Positions 1-11,698 of a stretch of DNA of 64,000 nucleotides are shown piece by piece; the stretch's first letter is position 1; every line of letters begins with the position of its first letter. The position numbers and the translations under genes were made by a program. The notes under the pieces are model-generated. The model saw only the letters and a list, made by a program, of their open reading frames with translations, ran no database searches and was not told the DNA's origin. The DNA lies in the NCBI GenBank assembly GCA_027625915.1, contig JANTQA010000019.1, positions 191,001-255,000 on the forward strand, written 5' to 3'. Source of the stretch: Anaeramoeba flamelloides. Its lineage: Eukaryota; Metamonada; Anaeramoebidae.

Positions 1-275
1 ATAGAAAACTCAAAAAACCCTAACGAAAATCTATTGATTTTCCAGATAAATAGGAAACTTTAAAAAACCCAGGCACTTAACATATAAAACAGAAAACCTC
101 AAGAAAACCTAACGGCCCTTTTTTTTAATTTAAGAAATAAAAAGAAAATTAAAGAAATTTTCTTTATATTTCTAAAATTAAAAAAAAGCTAACGGCGGTT
201 TTCCGAAATTCAAAATAATAGAGTAAAATCTTTATTTTTACTATATTCTTTTAAATTTTGGAAAACCTAACGACA
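1..275 (-). repeat. Hairpin array inside LINE copy A
   Basis: Two clear imperfect palindromes lie at about 117-188 (arms built on TTTTAATTTAAGAAATAAA) and 199-268 (arms built on TTTTCCGAAATTCAAAA). The linkers between and around them are of the type CCTAACGACACTT or GCTAACGGCGG. A further unit runs off the left edge. Read on the minus strand, the array follows directly after the LINE reverse-transcriptase sequence, with the same junction and the same hairpin order as in the copies at 3.1 and 45 kb. Confidence 0.75.
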
Positions 276-1140
276 CTTTCCAACTGGTAGAATTTCACAA
301 TTCATTATAATTATAATTATAAAATTTCGTTTTTAAGAAGTTTTAAATTCTTTGAATTCCAATTAATTTTATTATTAATTCTTTGGTTAAATTTTATTAG
401 TTTATTCAGATAAGGCAGAGAGTAATTTTTTAATTTATTTTTGAATTTGAATTTCTTTTTATTAATTGAAATTACCAAATTTTCGAATTTAAATTCTGTT
501 TTATAGATAAGAACTGGCGTATTTCGGTTTATTTTGCATATTTCGGTAATACATGTGTTAATCCAGGAATTTAAATAATTTAGGGTTGCAATTTTATAGT
601 TATATATTTCTAAACCATATGTCAATTGACTTAATATAAAAGATTTAAATAATCTAATTTTCAAATTATTGGTTAATAAGTTATTATTAAATAATTGTTT
701 AGAATTGTTATAAGTTTCTTTTGTCTTTTTCAGATTATATATTAAATACAAATTTTTTTCTAAAAAAATTCCCAAATATTTAATCTTAGATAAATATTGT
801 GATATTTCTGTTTTGTCTTTATTAGGTTTTAACCCAAAATTGAATAATTATTTGATATATTAATATTAATTTTCTATTTATTTGATTTATATTTCCTTTT
901 ATGATTAAAATTAAATCATCTGCAAACATTTGACAATGATTTGTTAATGGTATTATTTTTAATAAAAGAAAGTGTGAAATAAGAGCAAATATGATAGGAG
1001 ATAAGAAATATCCTTGGAAAAAAATGATTTTATTAAGATATAATTGTGTTGTTAGTATATAGGTTGTTATTATATTGTGGAGTGTATTATTGGTTGCCAT
1101 TTCTATGAGAATATGATTGATATACAAACCGCCATCTTCT
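276..1140 (-). pseudogene. LINE (non-LTR retrotransposon) reverse transcriptase fragment, copy A
   Basis: This is the C-terminal half of a non-LTR reverse transcriptase, read on the minus strand. Between 1127 and 822 the translation holds the palm motifs QGYFLSPIIFALIS and MFADDLILI, whose Asp-Asp pair belongs to the catalytic centre. Between 775 and 317 the thumb region follows, with LFKSFILSQLTYGLEIY, typical of LINE RTs. The two stretches are in different frames separated by about 45 bp, so at least one frameshift has occurred. Finger motifs and an endonuclease domain are absent: the element is 5'-truncated near 1140. Downstream the coding region is broken by the hairpin array at 1-275. 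The 3' end lies outside the window. It is a dead copy of the family seen at 3135-3793 and 44742-45836. Confidence 0.8.
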
Positions 1141-1296
1141 GGTGAAAATGATCATTTTTTTTTATCTGTGACACTCAATTTACCAAGTTTAATTTCAATT
1201 CATTCCTTTCTGATAATTAATAGTTAAGATTTAAGAATTAACACGATTTCTTTTATGCACATATTCCAAATTAATTATTTCCAAAATATATCAAAT

Positions 1297-1880
1297 AAGG
1301 AATTTCCCAAAAAAGTGGGGAATTTTTTTTTTACATTTCATAAAAAATTCTCTTTGTTAGTAGATCTATTCATTAATTGGTAATATAAAATTAAGTTTAA
1401 TATTAATATTAATTGATTGATTCAATGAGAATGGAATTTATTTCAAAATGTGCTCACTAAAATCTTTCTAAAAAATCGACTGTATACTTATCATATTACC
1501 GATTTTTTATTGAAATTTATTGTCTATTGTTTTGTCCAAAAAAAGTGCAATTTTTTTTAAACAATAAAATACAGTTATAATGTTTTCCTATCTATTGGAA
1601 ATTTTGTTGAGTTTATTCCTCTTTCGGAAAACCTTTTTTTTTTTGGATTAAAAAGAAAAAAATAAACCACCCACTTTAAACCCGAAAAAATAGCATCTAA
1701 AATTGAGATCAGAAATTTTAATAAATTCTATTTGTTTAATGACATAGTAACGAACAAATTGAATTATTATTAACTTTCATTAAATATTTGTTAATAATTT
1801 TGTATATTTAAATATTTTTATGAGGATTGAGTTTAATAAAGATATTTAAAAATAAAGTTGCCCCTCTTTTTTTGGAAATA
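1297..1880 (+). repeat. MITE family 1, copy 1
   Basis: A diverged repeat of about 584 bp with terminal inverted repeats (left end AATTTCCCAAAAAAGTGGGG, right end CCCCTCTTTTTTTGGAAATA). It aligns along its length with 33868-34456 in the same orientation and with 9335-9913 in the opposite one. An internal block at about 1467-1556 is inverted relative to the other two copies. No coding capacity is seen. This looks like an old non-autonomous DNA transposon. Confidence 0.75.
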
Positions 1881-2624
1881 GCTTAATAGTTAAAGTAATA
1901 CATCAAAAAGTGAAAAACAAAAAGTTATAATTAATTCAATACAAAATTGATCTGTAAAATTGTTAAACATTTTTACGGAGACTTTCCAAAGCTTTCTGTT
2001 ATTTACTCTATTAAAAAGAGTAACAATTTAAATAAGATTTTAAATTCTTTTTTTAAAATTCTCATTTTGTTAAATAATCTAATTTTATTCCATTTTCAAT
2101 TGAAAAAATGAAAAATACAATTAAAGTAATTTTTAAAAAAGTGAGTACTAAAAAAGACTTATGAAGTATTGCTTAAACTGTTAGGTTCATTCTTTTAAAC
2201 AATTTGAGATACACTCTTTGAAAACTTTTGTTGCTCACTTTTTAAAAATGACGGTATCACATAAATTTGATTTTAATTTACCCGATATAGCTCTTGCTTT
2301 TTACAAACTATTCTTGTGAAACTTTTTTAAAAGTATTCCATATTCCACAAATACTCATTAATTCAGAACAAAATAAATGTGATCTAATTTTTTTCTTTAT
2401 CCTTTTTTGTTATGGCTCATTTCAAAATTAGTTAACACAATAATCATTTAGATAGAATATCAATAATCTATCGAAAAGAAACTTTTCTAAAACCAAGAAT
2501 CTGATATTTTTATTATCAAAATATATTTTTCTAACAAACTCATACTTTCTTTTATTTAGAGAAATTGTTTTTTGATTGTCATTTTTTGATAAAATTTCAG
2601 GTTTTTGAGTAAAATTATTATATA
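1881..2624. other. AT-rich intergenic DNA
   Basis: I see no gene, tRNA or convincing repeat here, only A/T homopolymer runs and stop-dense frames. Confidence 0.6.
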
Positions 2625-2630
2625 TTACCG

Positions 2631-2742
2631 AAATCACAAAAATCAAACAAATCACAAAAATGACAGAAATAACAGAAATCACAAAAATCACAGAAATCAC
2701 AGAAATCACAGAAATCACAGAAATCACAGAAATCACAGAAAC
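2631..2742. repeat. 9-bp minisatellite
   Basis: A tandem array of the 9-mer AAATCACAG: six to seven near-perfect units at the right end, decaying leftwards. Because the unit is a multiple of three, open frames run through it on both strands (Asn-His-Arg on plus, Ile-Ser-Val on minus). These have no other coding support. Single diverged units recur near 17060, 23440 and 52090. Confidence 0.85.
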
Positions 2743-2748
2743 CTGAAA

Positions 2749-3120
2749 GAATTTTTAAGATTCAGATTGAAAATTAACATTAAAAAAATAAAACAAGCTT
2801 TTCAAGAAAGAAATGGAAATGGTTAGATTGTAGAACATTATTTTTTTTCCTTTTTACAAGTTTAAAGAATCTTTGTTATTGAAAAGGGGTTTCATTTTTG
2901 ATTAGCATTTGTAAATTAAAACAATTGGAATATTTTCCAACTATCTATAATTGGATGAAAATTCATTGACAATAAAACTCTTTTGAAAGATTATTATTTA
3001 AATTTTTTTAGAAACAGAAAAAACTAATTTAAAAAAACTGTTTTTTAAAACAAAATTGAAAAACAAATTAATAGATAAATTTGATTATTAGTAATTGTCT
3101 CAGGATTAGGTTGATAAAAA
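2749..3120. other. AT-rich intergenic DNA
   Basis: Nothing recognisable. Its right edge (3121-3134) is the left target-site duplication of LINE copy B. Confidence 0.6.
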
Positions 3121-3134
3121 AATTGATGGATTTT

Positions 3135-3793
3135 ATAACGAGTTGCTGAATTCAAAAAGTTGGAAGTGTCGTTAGGTTTTCCAAAATTCAAAAGAATTGA
3201 CTAAAATCTTTGATTTTACTCAATTCTTTTAAATTTTGGAAAACCTAGACACTTTTCGTCAGGTTTTTTTTAATTTAAGAAATAAAAAGTAAAATTTGAG
3301 AAATTTTCATTTTATTTCTTGAATTAAAAAAAACCGCCGTTAGCTTTTCCAGACACTCCACAAAAATATTTCACAATAATAAAATCTCAGAATTATTTAT
3401 TTAAAACCCAAAAATATTTAAGTTATCCCTTAAGCTCAACAATTCTAAAATTCAGAACATTTACTAACTGCTTAAATAGATATTACTATGTAATAAATAA
3501 AAATCCAAATAAATTTTGTCCTTTATGTTTAAAATATAAACAGAAGGAAATTATAGAAAATATTGATCATTTTTTATGGGTATGTTCCTTCCTATGAAAA
3601 AGATATTAATTTTTCACAATAAATTAAAAGAAATAAATCTTAATGAAATAATTTTAAACTGTGATAGTTTGAAATTATTTTCATAAATGAATAATCCTGA
3701 AATCTATGATTTCACGCTTAAATTTCTTCAAGAGGAAATTTAAGTCTAAGTGCAACTTAGAGTGTAATTTACACTTCTTCAATAAAAAAAAAA
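3135..3793 (+). mobile_element. 5'-truncated LINE insertion with hairpin array, copy B
   Basis: The insertion is bounded by a 14-bp direct repeat, AATTGATGGATTTT, at 3121-3134 and 3794-3807, a target-site duplication. It starts abruptly inside the RT C-terminal region and ends in an A-rich tail, as expected for a 5'-truncated target-primed insertion. Order: the end of the RT thumb region (3135-3165); hairpin Y (3174-3246); hairpin X (3261-3334); then the C-terminal region with a zinc knuckle at 3517-3585 (CPLC, then a His and a final Cys in HFLWVC), common near the C terminus of LINE RTs; then a 3' tail containing GTGTAATTTACAC. In-frame stops and a frameshift follow the knuckle. Not functional. 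Confidence 0.85.
3174..3334 (+). repeat. Paired hairpins Y and X within LINE copy B
   Basis: Hairpin Y (3174-3246) has arms AGGTTTTCCAAAATTCAAAA and TTTTAAATTTTGGAAAACCT around a short loop. Hairpin X (3261-3334) has arms built on AGGTTTTTTTTAATTTAAGA. Both start AGG and end CCT or ACC. The block is flanked by AAGTGTCGTTAGG on the left and CCAGACACTCC on the right, so the whole insert also begins AGTGTC and ends GACACT. Confidence 0.85.
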
Positions 3794-3807
3794 AATTGAT
3801 GGATTTT

Positions 3808-4394
3808 TGAGAAATATTTTATGTGCCAATTAAATTTGAAAAAAGCCATTGTATCAAGAAAATAACAAAAAGTTTGTTTTTTTTTATATTACTTGGTGAA
3901 ACCGATTCTTTAGTAAATTCTTCAGTTAATAAGGACTGATGGTTTTTCACAACAGCAAGATCAAAATACATAGTTTTACATTAGATTATAAATAAGTCTA
4001 TTTCGTTATTTTTAATTTTTTTTTTGATATTTTTTTTGTGACATTTGACGACATTTTCGTTAAAGGATTTGAATTACTTGTAAATTTTGAAATTAAAAGC
4101 AAACCCGAAGGGGGAAAGAAAATTTTTTTGTAAAAAAAAAATAATAATAAACTCTCTTTTTCTTTCTCTTTCTCTTATTTTCTCTTTCTATTCCTCTTTC
4201 TCTATCTATTAAAAACTTGAAATCTACTTTTTTTAATCTGAATTACAAAAGATTTTTCATATCTCAATTTATAAACAATATTTTATAATAATTTATTTAT
4301 GTTTCCGAACTCTTTTTTTTTTTTTTTCGTTTCTTTTTCTCAAAAAATATTTCTTTTCTCATGAACTACTAAAAAAAAAAAACAAAATTAACAG
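3808..4394. other. AT-rich DNA upstream of the TPR gene, probably with an unseen 5' exon
   Basis: It contains a pyrimidine-rich tract at about 4150-4205 (CTCTTTCT-like) and long A and T runs. The TPR reading frame downstream has no start codon, so a 5' exon should lie here or further left. I could not identify it. Confidence 0.5.
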
Positions 4395-5173
4395 AAATAT
4401 TTTTTGAAATACCAGGTTCGTGGTTTAAAATCTATGAAGGGTACCAACAATTTATTGAGGGAAATTATGATGGATGCATTTCAACAATGACACATACGCT
4501 TGATGTTATAAAACCAAAAAAAACTTTTATTTTTTATCTATTACGAAGCTTTTCTTATTTCCATCAAGAAAAATATGAGCTTTCTCTTAGGGACTGCACT
4601 TTTATTAATTTGGAACTAAAAAAAAATGCAGAGGCCTTTTATCGTATGGCGTCCATTCAATATTTAATATGTGACTTTGAATCAGCAAAAACTTCAATCA
4701 AAACTGCTTCTCAATATTCGTCATTAAATCAAAATTTAGGATCTGGGCAATTGAAATTAGATATCCAAGAATTGGAAACTAAAATATCAAAATCGGAAAA
4801 AAAAATTAAAGAAAGCGAAATAGACTTATTTATAATCCAATGTAAAGATATGTATTTTGATCTTAATGTTGTGAAAAACTATCAGTCCTTATTAGCTGAA
4901 GAAATTACTAAAAAATCAGCTTCACATCTTTTTAATAATGAAAATATCAATGAACCTGTCGTGGCTAATAATTTTGAAGACAAAGAAGATAACGGCGAAT
5001 TTTCTCAAAATTTTGTTGAAATTTTTAAAAAAAAACTGTATCTCAAAGAAAATAATGTAAACATACTTGAAAAGACTGGATCTTTATCATCCTTAAAAAA
5101 CAACGGAAATGAGGAATTAACAAAAAAAATTATTGAAGAAACAACAACAGAAAGACTCAACTTTTTTAATTAA
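4395..5173 (+). CDS. TPR-repeat protein, 3' exon (5' end not identified)
   Basis: The frame is open from just after a stop at 4370. Coding-like sequence already precedes the first ATG at 4487: WFKIYEGYQQFIEGNYDGCI is a recognisable TPR helix pair. The likely exon start is a splice acceptor, ACAG at 4391-4394 or CCAG at 4411-4414. A second TPR follows (LRSFSYFHQEKYELSLRDC) and a third (AEAFYRMASIQYLICDFESA), giving about three repeats in the first 110 residues. The rest is a charged, Lys/Glu-rich, probably disordered tail ending at the TAA at 5171-5173. TPRs bind partner peptides, as in HOP/STIP1-type co-chaperones. The partner cannot be told here: the repeats are clear, the role is unknown, and the N terminus is missing. 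Confidence 0.7.
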
Positions 5174-6718
5174 ATTGATGGTATTTTATTTTGATTTTGG
5201 TTTTGGTTTTAATTTTGATTTTGATTATAATTTTGATTTTGATTAAATTACATCAATTCATTTCTCAATATTTGTTTACCCATTCGAGAAATTATTTATT
5301 TATTGGTTTATTTAATCCGCAATATGAATTATTTCATTGTTTTTTCAAGATTTTAATCCTTATTTTTCTTCGATATCAATCATTTTTTTTTTTTTTGTTC
5401 ATTAAAGTAATGTGTATACATGCGCGTGTGTATGTATATTTCCTTTTAATTCAAATAAATATTTTTAAACTTTACTTTTTTTTTTTTTTTTTTAAATGTT
5501 TGTGATTTGATATTTTTAGAGAATTTTCAAAAAATAAATATTACAAATCTTTTGAAAATTGTCTATATCAGCAATGTTATTTATTGATATACTCATAAAA
5601 CTTATCCTTTTTTTCTTTTCAAACACATCCCATTTTCTCCACATTAGGATACATTGCAAACCATGTTTTGAGATGAAAACTCCATGTATAATTGAAAAAA
5701 GGATTATTTGGTCTTGTTTGGAAGTCTCACAATAGGTGTTTTTTTGTGAGATCATTTCGGATAAAAATTCTGATAAATTTTGTATTTTTCATCATTCTCG
5801 GCTATTTATTTGATTTTGTGAGGCTACCAAAAACTCAGAGGATATCAGGAAAAAAATACAAAAATTTAAAAAGTACATAAAACGCAAAATTCACATGATC
5901 TCATTGATAAAAAATTCAAATATTAAAATATAATTTAAAAGGATCTTCAATTAAAAAAAGCTAAATATTTAGAAAAATGGTTAACTGATCTCCAATTACA
6001 AAAATTTAAACTTTTTAAAAAAAAAATAGTTTGGAACAGATTCTTCAATTTGAAATAAAATAAATTTTTGAAGAAAATAATTTATCCAGTTCTTGTTTTT
6101 TAATTCAAATTTCAAATTTTCTACAATTTTAAAAAAAATTATTATCTAAAAGTACAAAATCAATTAAATTCTATTTAATCCGATTTTTGGTTATTTTTTA
6201 ATCTTTTATATTAAACAAATTAATGATTTTTGAATATTCTTACGATAAAAATAACTCAATTTAAGAAATGAAAAAAAAATACTAAAAAAAGTTGAGAGAT
6301 CTCAAAAAGAACAGAAGTGTACCAATTTGAAAGCAGTACTATTGTTATATAATTTATAAATAGAAACGATTAAAAGTGGAAATTGTGGGTCACTCTTTGA
6401 CATTTTTTCGGTGAAATATCTTCGTTTTTTGTGATTGATTTTTGGAGATCGATCCTACATCATAGGTTGGTTGGTTTTTGATTGGTGTTCGGTCCTCATA
6501 AAAATTACTAAAAAATTTTTTTAATTTTCTGGAGGTTATCCTAAAATGAACGTTTTTTTTATCACACTTCAAAAATTATTTGTTATTATAAGTTTCCAAC
6601 AAATTTTACTCGTATTTCTCTAATATAATTGTAATACCTATTACAATTCTCAATTGTTATGAATAAAATTTAGTTTAAGAAACAACATCAAAGTTTTACT
6701 TTTTTAATTAAGGTAACC
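5174..6718. other. Gene-free AT-rich DNA
   Basis: 5190-5245 is an imperfect (TTTTGA)n/(TTTTGG)n tract just after the TPR stop codon. Poly-T runs lie at about 5380-5395 and 5475-5492. Short open frames around 5516-5880 and 6390-6572 show no similarity or codon structure I would trust. Confidence 0.6.
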
Positions 6719-7105
6719 TTAAACTTTACAATCCCTGAAATTGTAAAAAATGTTATATTATATGGGTGTGATAAAAACTTGTTTGGGTTATTTGTTGATC
6801 GATTTTTAACTTGGTTTGAATTTTAATCGTATTATGAATATGAATTTGTTTATTTATTTTTTTTTCATTATCTTATTTGAGAATATGGTAAATAGATTAG
6901 AAGATGTTTGATAATAATTTTTTTTTTTTTTTTAGTAAATTGAAATTTTTATTTATGCAATGTTTAATTTTGACGTTTTAAAATGATTTTTATTTATTTT
7001 TCTAGCTCATTTCCTTCATTTAAAATAAAAATTTTGATTAATAACACAAAAATACAAATCTATTATTAAACATCTTCAAATCAATATCGTTGTTTTTTCA
7101 GATAT
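6719..7105 (+). repeat. Diverged relative of the TTAA foldback element
   Basis: The left end TTAAACTTTACAATCCCTGA matches the terminus of the element at 29940-30503. Further blocks align within it (GATCGATTTTTAACTTGGT and a block near TATTATTAAACATCTTC). The right terminus cannot be placed, so this is an old, probably 3'-truncated copy. Confidence 0.55.
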
Positions 7106-8519
7106 CGAGAAAAAATTGAAAAATAATTATATATTTTCAATCAAAGATAACAATTAGAACAATTGTAAGACCCTGGAGTTGATAAATATAATAATATGAT
7201 GTCACACTCAATATAAATTATTCTTTTTTTTATTTTATTGGTGGAAGAAGTCTAAATAGCCAAATTATTCTTTTTTTGGGTTCAAAGTTAGGATCAATAC
7301 CATAAAAACCCAGGTATATAAATATTTGAGAGTTTATAAACGAGTGTATTAGTACTATTAAGTTCTAGATTCTCCAAAATTCAAAAAAAAAAAAAAAAAA
7401 TAAAACTTTATTCTATTAAGATCTAAAATAATAATATATTATTAAAAAAATTAATTAAATTTTTATAAAAAATATATTTGATTTTTTTATCGAGATTATT
7501 TTTTTTTGAGAATTAGTACTAAATGAATTACTTTATAATATCAGATTTTATTTATCTAACTTTTAATTATTATTTGACTCTAATTTTCAAGAGAACAAAT
7601 GTTAAACAAATTCAACAATTTAAGAGAATCTCAAAAAAAATTTTAAATAATTATTATTCCTTTTTCAAAATTTTACTTTTGAAAAAAAAGAATTTTGGGT
7701 TTTAATAGTATTGGTGATTTGAGAGGTGTACACTTTTGTTATAAAAAGAATTTATATCCGAATATTTATTTTGATAATTGTTTTTAATTTTGATAAATAA
7801 AAATATGCACTCATTATTGAACTTTGAAACTATTATTTTATTTATTTAGGGATTAGTATTTTTTAAAAATAAGTTGAAATCTTGTATTTTTTTTTATATG
7901 CGTTGACTTATGAATTGGATGAGTTAACCTCATCTAAGCAAGTCATTAATTTGTAGTCTCTTTTTTGAAATCTAAAATTCACATTTTTCCAATATTCAAC
8001 GAAAAAAAGTAACCTCTTTATTTTTATTAACAATTAAATTAATTCTGGAAAATGGGAAAAATTATTTTTCGTTTTAAATTGAAAACAATTGATGAAAAAA
8101 GAAATTTTTTTATTTTGTTATTATTTTTAATAAATAAATAATTCCAATAAAAATATCAGCCAATAAAACCAATTGAAATTTATGTGATTTAATAAATGAA
8201 TAAATGATTTAATTATAAAAAAAGTCTATCAGTTATATCGGGATCTTATAAGTAAAAATTTTATTTTTTTAAATTTGAAAAAAGTTGTTTTCTGATTTTC
8301 AAAAAATGAAAAAAAATTAGAAAATATTTTTGAAAAAATTGTTTGGTCTTATTCAGAAGAAATCTTATAACAATTCAAATCATTTTTTAAATACAAAAAT
8401 CGATTTTGAATTTCGAGCATAAAATTACTCTAAATTCCCAAAAATAATAAGCAAATGTTATTATGAAAAAGCAAATTTTATCTTAACAAAAACAAAATTT
8501 CTTGGTAAAATTTATAAAT
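7106..8519. other. Gene-free AT-rich DNA
   Basis: Only homopolymer runs (for example poly-A at 7385-7400) and short random open frames. Nothing supportable. Confidence 0.6.
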
Positions 8520-8940
8520 GACTTGCAAAATTTTATGATTATAACAATCATTCTTAAATAAATACACAATTATTTTACAATTGGTTGAATAAATCTATTT
8601 TTTGGTGAGCCAAAAGAATTATCTATAAAAAGAAAAAAATCTTTAATATAATATTCTTGGCAACAAAGACTTGATTTTGTTATAATAATGAAGGAAATGG
8701 CAATAAATAGAGCAAAAAATTTTTAAAAAGTTTGAAATAAAATATATTTAAATATTATCTTTTTAGGAAAAATTGAAAAAAATAAAAATGATCTAATAAA
8801 AAAATATTCTTTTCAAGGTTTCTTAGTCCAAGAGAATTTTTTAACACTTGGTATTTACAAAATTTGTAAGAATAGAATATTACAATAATATATTTTAAAA
8901 TTTTGCATTGTTGTTGTCGAGGGCTAACCCCTTGAAACTT
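8520..8940 (+). repeat. Dispersed repeat D, copy 1
   Basis: It aligns in the same orientation with 59590-59970. Shared landmarks are CCAAAAGAATTATCT, a block around GATCTAA, GGTTTCTTGGT or GGTTTCTTAGT, and a final block ending TATTTTGC. Divergence is high. No coding frame; probably an old non-autonomous element. Confidence 0.6.
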
Positions 8941-9334
8941 TTTTGTAAAAATATTTTTACTCAACTTTAACTCATACAATGTAAAAAATTTATCATTTAT
9001 AATAAAATCAAAAAATATCTTTTTCTTTTACTTTTCTTATCTTTGGAATTCATTATTTTGAAAATTTTAAAAAATCCTTGAATTCATAATAATTATCCAT
9101 TCAATATATAGTAGACATAATTTATCATTTTTACTCCAATTCCTAATCATTTTTTTAATATATTGTATTCTTTATTACTATAAGATTCAATAGATTATAT
9201 TTGAATTACAAACTATGATATTGGAATTCATACTAATGTTAAATATTAATTCCACTGTAAGAAATTGATTTTTTTCAAGTAATTTTATCATATTTTAGAA
9301 TTAGAAAAATAATAATTTGGTTAATACTTTAACT
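8941..9334. other. AT-rich DNA between two repeats
   Basis: Nothing recognisable. Confidence 0.6.
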
Positions 9335-9913
9335 TATTTCCGAGAAAGTGGGGCAAATTTATTTTAAAATATATTTATAAAACTAAATCTTCAAAAAAGT
9401 TATTTAAATATACAAAATCATTAAAAAACATTGATTGATTCTTTATAATAATTCAATTTGTTTCTTAGTATTGTATAACATAAATAAAAGATATTAAATT
9501 TTCTCTTCTCGATTTTATCTGATATTTTTTAAGGGGAAAATTGATGTTTATTATTATCTTTTTGAACAAAAAAATTCATGATCATAATTTGTTTAATCTC
9601 ACAAATTTTCAAATAGAATTGAAAGCATATAGAAGTATTTGATTGTTTAAAAAATTATTTTTACCCTTTCCATATTTCCAGAAATTTTTTGAAATTGACT
9701 GGACATTGTTTTCCAAAAAAAGTGAATTTATTTTTTCATTTTTTTGGAAATTTTTCAAGTAAGATATTTTCAAAGAAAAACCTTCTCCATTGATCTAATC
9801 AGTATTAATATTAATCTTAATTAGGTAATTTCAACAAATGGTAATTTCAACTAACAAAGATGATTTTTTCTGAAATTTAAAAAAAAATTTCAAACTTTTT
9901 TTGGGCAATTCCT
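9335..9913 (-). repeat. MITE family 1, copy 3 (inverted)
   Basis: The reverse complement aligns with 33868-34456 and 1297-1880. The left end TATTTCCGAGAAAGTGGGGC and the right end TTTTTTTGGGCAATTCCTTA form the terminal inverted repeats. Length about 579 bp, no coding capacity. Confidence 0.75.
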
Positions 9914-11698
9914 TAGATCTTGAAAAAAACAATTAATTTTGAAAAATAAATCACAAGATTGAAATTAAACCAGTGATCTGATCAAAAGATAATTTTCTTC
10001 TGGTTTTGATTTTATTGAAATGTTAGATTAATGAATATTTACATATACAATAATTATAAATTAAGAAATAATGACTGAATCTTAATTATTATCATTGGAG
10101 ATTTACTAGTAATAGAAATATTCATATTAATACAAAAGATTAAAAAGATTCTATTTTTTTAATTCTGTAAAGAAAATAGTTTAATAAAATAATCATTTTT
10201 TCCAAACAGCGGTTAGTTTAAAATGTTTCATAAAAAGATTCAAATTAAAATGATAGATCTAAATATTGTTGAAAGATTTCTTTTTTAATTTTTACTCAAA
10301 TCACATATTTTTCCATTTAAATTTTATGATAAATTCAATTAAAATAAGAGTATTATACCATAAATCTTCATTTTTAGTTTTTTTTAAAAATTTCAAATTG
10401 ATCTGAAAATCATATTTTGTTAAGATGTGGTTTTTGTTTGATTTTGATTATTTAAAGTACTTTGTTAAAAAACATGTAATTAAATTTTTTTCCAACCTAT
10501 TATAAAATATCACGTTAGAATGTTGAGATAAGAAATATATTGGAAATCATATAAATAACCTTGGTAGATAAAATAAATCAATCCAATATTCTATTTTGGT
10601 ATTTAATCTTATTTGAAATTAAAATTAATAAATTGTTTTTTTCAAGAAGTTACTTTTGAATATTAAATGTCAAATAGACAAAGCAAAAGGACATAATTTT
10701 GTATTTTAATTTTATTTGAAATATTCAAAAGTGAAAATTTTGACTTTATGAAGGCTACTTTCGGATGTTTTTTGGTATCTTAAGGGAGTAATACAATAAA
10801 GGAAAATTTTTCACTTTTTTGCAATTTTGAAGAGGATCAGAAAATAAGATTTTTTACTTTAGATTTTGCCTCATTGATTTTTATTATTTAAAGTAATTAA
10901 TTCATTAGATTTTTTGAATTTATTTCTTAAAGGCTCAAAGAAGTTGCCATAAAAAAATGTTGAGTTGAATTTCTTAAAATAGTATTTCAAATGTTGAATG
11001 GCTTATCTTTTGTCCTTATCTCAACATTCTATTTTAGTATTAAATTTTTTCATTTTTTTGTTTTTTCATCAAATTTGAATTTTTTTGTTCATAAAAACAA
11101 AAAGCATTAAGAAAGATTTTTTTATTAGTGAGATTTAGGATAAATGGTATAAGATTTAAAAAGAATAACAACATTACACTTGGGTGAATCACAAAAAGAA
11201 AGACAAATTGTATTTTAACAGCTAGAAGGATTCCAAAAAATTATAATTATCTCAAAAGTTTTATTGTTAGGATTTTAAACGTTTGGATTTGGTGGAATTC
11301 AAGAAGTGAATATAATTATATTTTATCAAATTTTAAACCACAAAATAGCTCTTAGTTTTATTCTAAAAATCGAAAATCATCTTCTTCCTTTAAAAAAACT
11401 ATTTGGAATAATTAAAAAAAAAATCAAAACAAATTTTATCAATTAAATTCTCATTTTTAGATTGTTTAAATTTGTTTAAATAAGTATAATATCAAATAAT
11501 TTTTTAAAAAAAATTTTAAGAGAATCTGTGATCACACACCACTAAGATAATAATATTTTTTTTCTCTTTTCTCTCAATTAAAATTTGATCATGTCTTGTG
11601 TGTTATCTGCTCCCTTAAAAAGAAATTTTGAAATTTTTTGGATTGAATTTTATATCAAATAATTTTTTCTTTAAATGAAATGAACTACTTTTATGTCT
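9914..11698. other. Gene-free AT-rich DNA with one separated inverted repeat
   Basis: A 17-bp perfect inverted pair, TAGAATGTTGAGATAAG at 10516-10532 and its complement at 11015-11031, brackets about 480 bp. It may be the ends of an old element. Otherwise nothing. Confidence 0.5.

Noticed and set aside
2428-2826. Open frames of 102 codons (minus) and 73 codons (plus) through the 9-bp repeat
   Set aside because: Open only because the repeat unit is a multiple of three and lacks stops; no similarity or context.
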